This document shows positions 1 to 7,000 of a stretch of 15,347 nt of DNA, one piece after another. The notes beneath the pieces were generated by a model that saw only the letters and a program-made list of their open reading frames with translations, ran no database searches and was not told the origin of the DNA. Source of the stretch: Phoronis ovalis (lineage: Eukaryota; Phoronida; Phoronidae); the NCBI GenBank assembly GCA_028565635.1, contig JAOXYB010028068.1, forward strand, positions 1-15,347, in the 5' to 3' direction. The translations under genes were made by a program, and so were the position numbers. Each line of letters starts with the position of its first letter. The stretch's first letter is position 1.

Positions 1-136
1 GCATTTATTATAGTTTCCGATAATTCGTACACCCATGTTTTCGGAGAATTTTGTATTTCCCAAATTTCGTACACCCCTCAAAATTAAAAAAAATAATTAT
101 TTTAATTTTGTACGAATTTGAGAAGAATTACCGTAT
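1..136 (+). repeat. Dispersed TTCGTACACCC-type repeat, copy 1 (cut by window edge)
   Basis: This AT-rich repeat contains several variants of the motif TTCGTACACCC or its complement (near 25, 66 and 107). It ends in the stretch AATTTGAGAAGAATTACCGTA. The same sequence recurs in inverted orientation at 2462-2655, including the CGGAGAATTTTGTATTTCCC core and the GAATTACCG terminus. Copy 2 extends further on the side corresponding to positions before base 1, so this copy runs off the left edge. No coding potential is seen. The family is not recognised. The motif spacing suggests an element built from degenerate subrepeats. Confidence 0.8.
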
Positions 137-164
137 ATATCCAAAATAGCATTTAAATAAAAGA

Positions 165-290
165 AGTATTGACACTTTTTAGGGACTTACATGATTTCTT
201 TTGCTCATATGTGTAATATTATACATCCAACTATTATGATATTTTACAATAAATTATATTACAATAATAATATGCAGAAAACAGTCTGGA
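165..290 (+). repeat. Dispersed repeat, copy A
   Basis: The segment beginning GTATTGACACTTTTT and passing through GCTCATATGTG and ATTACAATAATAATAT to CAGAAAACAGTCTG is also found, with scattered differences, at 4776-4881 inside intron 1 of the receptor gene. The two copies are in the same orientation about 4.6 kb apart. Neither has recognisable termini or coding content. The copies probably belong to an unidentified interspersed family. Confidence 0.65.
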
Positions 291-486
291 ATACAGACTA
301 GTCAAGTTACAAGAATTTTTGAGAGGGAGATTTTTTATAAATTTCGATTGGTGGTCTCTCGAAACAAATTTTGGTTTTCTGATGTTGTACTTTTCCTGGT
401 CTCTGGTGCATCTCTGAACACAGTCTAAAGATATTGCCTTAAAAAAATGGGCATTCAAAAGTTAAGGAATACAAGAGATGCATTAC

Positions 487-545
487 AAAAAAATAAAGTA
501 ATTTCGTTAAGTATTAAATACTTAACGAAATGACTTTATTTTTTT
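487..545. repeat. Near-perfect 59-bp palindrome (hairpin 1)
   Basis: The arms pair around base 516: 29 positions each side with one mismatch (500 against 532). The core reads CGTTAAGTATT/A/AATACTTAACG and the arms continue into A and T runs. It abuts and shares its T-run with a second palindrome, at 540-601. Both could extrude as cruciforms or, if transcribed, fold as long hairpins. The arrangement resembles a small foldback or MITE-type insertion. No target duplication was identified. Confidence 0.9.
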
Positions 546-601
546 TTTGCAATTTGACTGAACACATTTAAAAATGTGTACAGTCAAATTGCAAAAAAAA
601 A
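540..601. repeat. Near-perfect 62-bp palindrome (hairpin 2)
   Basis: The left arm (T-run, GCAATTTGACTG, ACACATTT) is the reverse complement of the right arm (AAATGTGT, CAGTCAAATTGC, A-run), with one internal mismatch (561 against 580). The loop at the centre is about 2 bases. The sequence is unrelated to hairpin 1 except for the shared poly-T/poly-A boundary. Two unrelated near-perfect palindromes of similar size side by side are unlikely by chance. Confidence 0.9.
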
Positions 602-1597
602 TTCCCAAGTTTTTTTCATGAATTCAGTTCAGTACTCCCTACCATTTAGAATTAAGCAATAGTCAAATCCAGTTGTGATCATCTTTCATATTCAATTTAA
701 TATTTTAAAACTGTTTATTTCACACTTAAAAATAATCTTGTAATCCATACTTTATAAAGGGGACTTTACAGGTTTCTACCAGGGATATTTTTACCATAAT
801 CCAAGATCAATGATCTGATAATTATGTGCCTGACAAGTGTTTAGCTTGAAAATGTTTTGTGTAGTACACTAGACTGACATCAGTCTTTAGAAGCATTGAT
901 TAGAGTTTTTTAATAAATGAATTATAGTACATAAAACAGTTGCTAGAATAAACTGGTAAGCTCTCTGCCAATTTTGCCTACAAAAGCTGTTTATAATGCT
1001 TAAAGTTGAATACAGTATCATATGTGTGTATTTATGCTTTATATATGTTTCTAACCCCCAGCAATAGAACAGAATTCCAGTGATTTTAATACAGACATCT
1101 GGCAGTCATAGTCCAAACCTAATGTCTCTGGGATTAGTGGGCTATGTAAAGCTAGGAGTTAGTCCGCTATGTAAAGCTAGGAGTGCCATATATTTTTCTC
1201 CTTTAAATTCAAAGCTAAGACCGGAGACTGCCAGATTATTTTGTCCTTTACATAATAAATTTTTAGACAAATCTTTTGAATTACTTTTTAGGAAAATTAT
1301 TTTTTTAGAAAAAAAAAATTATCTTAAATTACAAAGCCGACTAACATTAGTCTAGTAGTACACCTGCTCGTTCAGTTAAGAAAAACAGCAAATGTTACAG
1401 ACTGTTTCTTACTTTTAAATTTAAGATTTTGTATTGTGGCAAATTCCCAGCCTTACTTTTGCAGTCAGCTTAGGTGCACTCTGAATGAATTGTTGTTCAG
1501 TAATGTCCAAATATTGGTCCATTCAGATCAAATTTGGTGGCATGATGTAATAATACATTGTTGACTGGTGTTCTATTCTTTACTAATAATATTTCAT
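602..1597. other. Non-coding interval, no gene recognised
   Basis: No exon with conserved protein similarity is visible on either strand. The interval contains a 25-bp tandem duplication (1135-1184) and a short inverted pair, TCTGGCAGTC/GACTGCCAGA (near 1099 and 1226). The open stretch from 1080 to 1355 has no recognisable protein and overlaps the duplication. An undetected 5' exon of the receptor's A/B region somewhere here cannot be excluded, because that region is poorly conserved. Confidence 0.5.
1135..1184 (+). repeat. 25-bp tandem duplication
   Basis: There are two adjacent copies of TAGTNNGCTATGTAAAGCTAGGAGT (1135-1159 and 1160-1184). They differ only at the two N positions (GG against CC). 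This near-identity suggests a recent duplication. No function is apparent. Confidence 0.9.
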
Positions 1598-1605
1598 ATC
1601 AGAGA

Positions 1606-2075
1606 CCCGCGTAATTATATACAGGTATGCTGGGCACAAAAAAAATGAAAAATCCCTGCCCAGGAGACGAATTTTGAAAAATACCTAACCCTTGAAACTA
1701 AAATCATCAAAAAACCTACTCCTTGACCAGAATATAATGGAAAATATCCCTGAAATCTTCTACTCAAGGAAGAAGATTAAGTATGCAAACTCGGAAGTGG
1801 ATTATATTTTTATTAAAGTAGATGTTTTAAGTTCTAAGGCAGTTTCCCGGGCACTTTCTTTGGCGGTTTCTTTGAAATTTACGAAATAACGTACGCTTTA
1901 AATCGGAGAGATAGATCTTGAGTTAGATAGCACTAGATGACAGACCCTTGACCCGGACAAGGTAAAATAAATAGCAAAAAAGCATCCCTCGACCCGGACG
2001 CTGTGCCAAAATATAGACCCCTTGAGCGCCGAGCATCCCTGTCATCACTTTATATTGAGTGACCCCCCCCCCGGG
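1606..2075. mobile_element. Non-autonomous DNA element with CCCG...CGGG ends and 8-bp target duplication
   Basis: The element begins CCCGCG and ends in a C-run followed by CCGGG. It is flanked by an exact 8-bp direct repeat, ATCAGAGA (1598-1605 and 2076-2083), the expected footprint of a cut-and-paste insertion. Eight-bp duplications are typical of hAT-type transposons, so a hAT-like MITE is a reasonable inference, but no transposase is present. Internally it carries degenerate repeats, including ACCCTTGACCCGGAC (1944-1958) and TCCCTCGACCCGGAC (1985-1999). Its length, 470 bp, is close to that of the related element at 6774-7231. Confidence 0.82.
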
Positions 2076-2083
2076 ATCAGAGA

Positions 2084-2461
2084 GAAGATGCTTTGAAAAG
2101 AAATACAGAAATGTGATTTTAAAAAAACTAACCACAATGTATCAGCAGATGCATAAATTAAAGCTTGGTAATGCTATCAACTGTTAGTATTACAAATAAA
2201 TGTTTCACATCTGATATTATCTTGTGAATTCCATTTGCCATATACTGATATTGTTTGGCTTGTTAGTTGCAGTTGTAGATTATTGTGTTACTGTTAACTG
2301 CAATCTTTATTATTTTCTCTAGTGTTGTTGAATTCAGAAACTGTATTGACACTTTTTTTGCAACAGTGACTTGTATAGTAGTATATATTTACAGATATTA
2401 CTAAACTTGATACAGTTGAACTGGACAATATTTTTTATACAGTATAAGGGCTTGTAATTGT
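2084..2461. other. Non-coding spacer, nothing recognised
   Basis: AT-rich sequence between the CCCGGG element and the second copy of the TTCGTACACCC repeat. No exon, RNA gene or distinct repeat was recognised. Confidence 0.5.
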
Positions 2462-2655
2462 ATTACGGTAATTCTTCTCAAATTCGTACAAAAAAATTTT
2501 TTTTTTTTTTTTTTAAATTTTGGGGGGTGTACAAATTTGGGAAATACAAAATTCTCCGAAAATACGGATGTACGAATTCTCGGAAACTTTAATAAATATG
2601 TAAAGCGGGTGTACGAATATGTGAATTCCGGAAAAATATATTTTGATATTTTTCT
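2462..2655 (-). repeat. Dispersed TTCGTACACCC-type repeat, copy 2 (inverted)
   Basis: Read on the minus strand, this segment matches positions 1-136, including the CGGAGAATTTTGTATTTCCC core and the CGGTAATTCTTCTC terminus. It continues further with another GTACACCC-like subunit. With copy 1 it forms an inverted pair about 2.3 kb apart. Long T- and G-runs (2498-2526) mark its most length-variable part. The open frame across it on the minus strand is a by-product of the repeat, not a gene. Confidence 0.8.
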
Positions 2656-3211
2656 GTTGATCATCGTAAATCGGGGTCAAACACTACCAGTATGGCAATG
2701 CAAGAAATCGACGTAAACAGAATCCGATCAATCAATGACAGAAATAGCTAGTAGAATACCTATGGCATTATTATATAATAACCATTTTTCAATACTTGAT
2801 ATGTCAAATAATAGATACTTTGTGGTAGCATGCAAAGTACCTGGCTTCTGCCGTTCTGGCGGATGATCTGGCGTGTTTAAAACTTAGTGTTTGCTATGGA
2901 GTAATATGCTTTACTAATCTTCTGGAACAACCTAACAAAAAAGGTGCCGTCCCAAAAATGTTTTTGGCTTTCTAGAAAATTATTTTTTGTGCTCTAACCA
3001 TGAACATGCGGTTTGCTTGAAATAGACCCTCGAACACTTATGTGATAGAATTATCAAGTAGAGTTTTAAATCAATAAATTTTAAATAATTATTTTTATTT
3101 TGAACTGCATTAATTATTTTGTTGATAAAATTGGTCTAACTAGATCTAAAAAAATATCATATTTATGCCTGACCAGAAGCTGTGAGATTTAATTTTCATG
3201 GTGGATGCCGG
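2656..3211. other. Non-coding spacer, nothing recognised
   Basis: No exon, RNA gene or clear repeat boundary was recognised in this AT-rich stretch. It leads up to the CCCGGGGGGG terminus at 3212. Confidence 0.5.
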
Positions 3212-3335
3212 CCCGGGGGGGTACTCAAGGTATTATTGCCCAGTTGAAAATTTTGGATTTGGATTGTATACTTTTTATTGTATTTCTTTGGATTGCTACC
3301 GTAAAGAAATTCAAAAATTTGGATTGCTACCTTGT
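3212..3335 (+). mobile_element. Partial CCCGGGG-type element, one terminus only
   Basis: The stretch starts CCCGGGGGGGTACTCAAGG, matching the ends of the elements at 1606-2075 and 6774-7231. It runs into a short array with GGATTG at 3261, 3290 and 3321 (spacing 29 and 31 bp, the last two as GGATTGCTACC). A terminus followed by an internal array of about 30 bp period is the same architecture as the intron-3 element, with a different repeat unit. No matching second terminus or target duplication was found, so it is probably truncated or decayed. The right boundary given is only the end of the visible array. Confidence 0.55.
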
Positions 3336-3901
3336 GCTTACAGCAAATAGCGATCAAAATATTGTTAAATTTTTTTTCTATCTAATATTTTAATTGCGAT
3401 TGCTCCTGCGAACAGCTTAAGATTAAAAAGATTGACAGAAGGCATGACTTGTTATTCACGGCCCGCCATAGATTAATGAATCACTCAGTCTGAATTTTTT
3501 TGCAAAAAATATAGTTTACATTAATTTTTGATATACTGAAATTGTGAACTCATATTATGTGTACGAGCGATTACTTTATCCAAACAGGGAGACAGAACAT
3601 TACGCGAAAATGCTGATATTTGGTTAATACTTGACCGCGATCCCGGTTGACAAAGTCATTGTTCTCAGCCGTGATTGGCTGTTTTTTTATGATTTGACAC
3701 ACAGGGCCAACCTGAAAAGAAGTCGTCGTATTTTGAACACGCTTGCGAGAATGTACAGATTTAAATTCATAAAATACAAAATATCGACTGAAATTAGATT
3801 TTGTACGAATTTGAGAAACCCCAAAAAATCCAAGAAAAAACTAGGGGTATGAATCTAGAGAAACACCAAATTCTCAATTAACTTTCTCCACATTATTTCA
3901 G
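3336..3901. other. Sequence upstream of the first recognised E78 exon
   Basis: This stretch precedes the acceptor at 3900-3901 and must be intronic at its right end, because the exon starts in mid-codon. It contains an inverted CCAAT box (ATTGG, 3674-3678) in a slightly more GC-rich patch. A 20-bp fragment shared with the TTCGTACACCC repeat (ATTTTGTACGAATTTGAGAA) lies at 3797-3816. The open frame from 3631 to 3852 has no recognisable domain and runs into the repeat fragment. Whether an alternative promoter or short 5' exon lies here is unknown. Confidence 0.4.
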
Positions 3902-4020
3902 ATGCTAGCATTCAAGCAGCAGACTCTAATAGTACTAAACAAACCTTTGTGCCATGTAAAGTGTGTGGGGATAAGGCATCAGGTTACCACTACGGAGTGA
4001 CTTCTTGTGAAGGCTGTAAG
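3902..4020 (+). CDS. E78: E78 exon: first zinc finger
   Basis: The acceptor is TTATTTCAG (AG at 3900-3901) and the donor is GTAGGT at 4021. The exon begins with two bases that complete a codon split with an unseen upstream exon, so it is not the first coding exon. About 17 A/B-domain residues ([17 protein letters not shown]) precede [20 protein letters not shown], which holds all four finger-1 cysteines and the P-box. It ends in phase 0 right after CEGCK, a classic nuclear-receptor intron position. Confidence 0.93.
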
Positions 4021-7000
4021 GTAGGTGACTGTCTCCTGTAGTTGTTATTAGATATCTGGAGATTGTCTAACAAAGTCTATTGAGTTATGACACGAAATAG
4101 AGGGTGAATCAATTGATGGAATAGCCCTGAGAACATTCATGACTTTATTTATTTCTGTTTCATACTGAGATGCAAACTACCTGTCAATTACACTATAAAT
4201 AAATCTAACTTCAGGAAGCACAACTGTAGAAAAAGAGATAATTGAGTACATATATTTTACATGATATCTAGAAAAAAATTCGAAATATAACACTTATTTT
4301 TTAATTTTGAAGATTTGTCATAATATAATTTCTATTGAATGTTTGCTTGTTATTATGCGGGTGGGGGGGGGGGGAGTTGGAACACCAATACATAAGATGT
4401 CTGCATTCATTCAAAGCAAAATATTGAGAGAAGTTAATGTTAGCAGAAACTGGTAACTCACTGCTGTACATTGCTACCAAATGTTACATCTTGCTATGCG
4501 ATGCTTCTTCTGGATTCATCATGTTTCTAGTATTGTCATCCCGATTCATAAATTAATCGAAAGTAAATTTTTTATCAGATTATTCTGCGATAGTTTATGA
4601 GCCATGCTGAAATGTGTCACTTAATGATATAAAGTGCTTAATGATATATACGAACTGAAGTTAGTTACTTTTGAATAAAATTTAACTTTTATTTGTAAAA
4701 CATAGTAAGTGATCATTATCTTTACCCAGTATCAAGATCTTGCATCAAAATGCATTAAAAGTATTCACTAAAATGAGTATTTGACACTTTTTTGGATTTT
4801 TTCTGCTCATATGTGCAATATTGTACACCTAGAGTTTACTGTATAAAGGTATTACAATAATAATATACAGAAAACAGTCTGAGACTGCTTCCATATGAAA
4901 CAGTGATTTTGTATTTCAGTATTATGATGACCATAATAACACTTGTAATCTACAGATGCACCACATTTTTGAGTGACCATAAAAATTGCTGAGATACTGT
5001 AGAGAGAGAATTAATCATGGTTAAAATGTTTTTCATTTAGGGGTTCTTCCGACGAAGTATACAGAAACAGATAGAGTATAGGTGCTTAAAGGACGGGAAG
5101 TGTATGGTTATACGACTAAACAGAAACAGGTGCCAGTATTGCCGATTCAAAAAATGTCTTGCGGTTGGGATGTCTCGCGATTGTAAGTATTAATTTATTC
5201 TGTTTTATGAGCTTTCAACTCCATCTGCTGCATAGTAATCCTGAACAAAATATAAAAAATAGTTACAGTAGTTTCAGACGGGCACTTTTAAGACATTAAT
5301 TTTCTAATCAACTCTAATAAAGCGAGTATTGTTGGTTATGTGAACGGTAATATTTTTATTAGGGGCTTTAAAAATTAGCCCATTTCAAGAGCTGGCTAAT
5401 TGATTTGTTTTTCATTTAAATCAATTTCTTTCTGTTCATTTGTATGCTCAACTGATAACTTAAGCAACTCATTTCTTGCATTTGGAATATTTGTACCTCC
5501 AAATACAGAAGAATTTTCCAGTTTCATTAATTCCATTTCCTGCATGTGTTTGTGTGTACGTATGTAGTATGTATGTTGTATGATGATACTTTAAATAATA
5601 GTGCTTCCAAGTCTGAAAGATACCTTTCTTGCACAATGTTATCGGATGTGTTCTCTATTGTTTAGCAGTGCGATATGGCCGTGTACCAAAACGATCTCGA
5701 TCCCAGGATGAGCAACGAGTAACTACTACCAATGCTGGTCTAGACCAGGCATCTATTGAAAGCAAACAGTTGGCTATATATGATATTATTCTAACGATCT
5801 CACAAGCGCATCATGCAAACTGCATTTCCACAGAAGATAAAGTCAAACTTGTATCCAAGTCTCATTATTCTTTGGTAAGGATCTCAGTTTTATGCTTTAT
5901 TTATTCTTTGTGTGATTATTACTTTTTTATTATCCTATAGGTAATTTTTTCCCCTGAAAATTAACACTTTAAGATGAACATCGAAACAGATGCAAGTCTT
6001 TATCAAAAACTTATAGTAATGAGTAATGTATTGGAAATTTTCTTGACAAAGTTGAAGATTTCTTCATGTGAATGGTTGGGAATTTGTGGTTAATAAGGAT
6101 TCCTAAACCACCAGCACTAAATTGATTAGACAATAAATCAAACATAAGCAGGCATTAGCTGGACAATGAACTCTGGTTGTCCATGTTATGTAATAGTAGT
6201 GTTTGCATTTAATCCCCCAACAGGCAGCTGAATCTCTATGGGTATATTCATTATATTGTAATTAATTAAATTGCAAAACCTTATTTACCAAGGAAATTCA
6301 TACCCATGTCATTAATTATGGTAGTAGTAAGTTAAAATGAGCAAATATACCTCTGCCTATAACATAGTAAATAAATATGAATACAATGGTGAGTTAGTGC
6401 CACATTAGTAGGTAATTCATCCTATGTTCTGTCTTTTCTTGCTTTCTCATACAAACCTGTATGTTGATGTGTAAATTTCTCATCAATGTTTGTTACCTCT
6501 ATATTGCTGTATTATGTACTTATGTTCAACATTTATTTAGTTGAAAATGTATAACTTACATGCCACTATACAGTATTATATAGAAATCAATCAGGAGAAA
6601 ACAATACTAATAGATCTGCCCACATATGAAACCATCAGATCTGTCCAAAGTAATGATGCACTGGTATTGAAATACTATAAAATTGTTACATAATTACTTA
6701 TTTTAGCAGATATGCAATTTTCCAAGGATGAAGTAATTTCTTTTGCTTAGTATATTAAGCTTTACTGTCAGCTCCCGGGGGGGGGGGCACTTGACACAAA
6801 AGTTGGTAGATGTGTGCAGCGGCCCAGGCTAAAAAACCCTGACCCTGTGGTATATAAAGGTCACCTAAAATATACCCTGTCGTAAATGAAAAAACATGAA
6901 ACATATACCCTGTTGTAATTAAATAACTCTTCCGAAATAGATACCCTGTGTAAAATTCACTTGTAAATTATATACCCTGTGGTAAATAAATTTGGTAAAA

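Noticed and set aside
234-458. Minus-strand open frame of 74 codons
   Set aside because: No recognisable domain. Two frames are open over the same stretch, and part of it lies in a dispersed repeat.
1080-1355. Open frame on the plus strand, 91 codons, as a possible 5' exon of the receptor
   Set aside because: It overlaps the 25-bp tandem duplication and ends in low-complexity sequence. A possible mini-exon bounded by ATACAG and GTAAAG ends in the wrong phase for the exon at 3902, and the required frame contains TAG.
1692-1889. Plus-strand open frame of 65 codons
   Set aside because: It lies entirely inside the CCCGGG-type element and has no transposase-like or other recognisable sequence.
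2401-2664. Minus-strand open frame of 87 codons with repeated RTS/F/P-rich phrases
   Set aside because: It is a translation of the TTCGTACACCC repeat and its poly-T tract.
3631-3852. Plus-strand open frame of 73 codons just upstream of the finger-1 exon
   Set aside because: It starts at TTG, has no known domain, and ends in a fragment of the TTCGTACACCC repeat. It also stops before the verified acceptor.
3902-4020. ATG at 3902 as the start codon of a short receptor isoform
   Set aside because: That ATG is in a different frame from the zinc finger, and the exon has a clear acceptor directly before it.
4363-4374. G-run in intron 1 as another CCCGGGG element terminus
   Set aside because: The CCC preceding the G-run in the other copies is absent, and no array or target duplication accompanies it.
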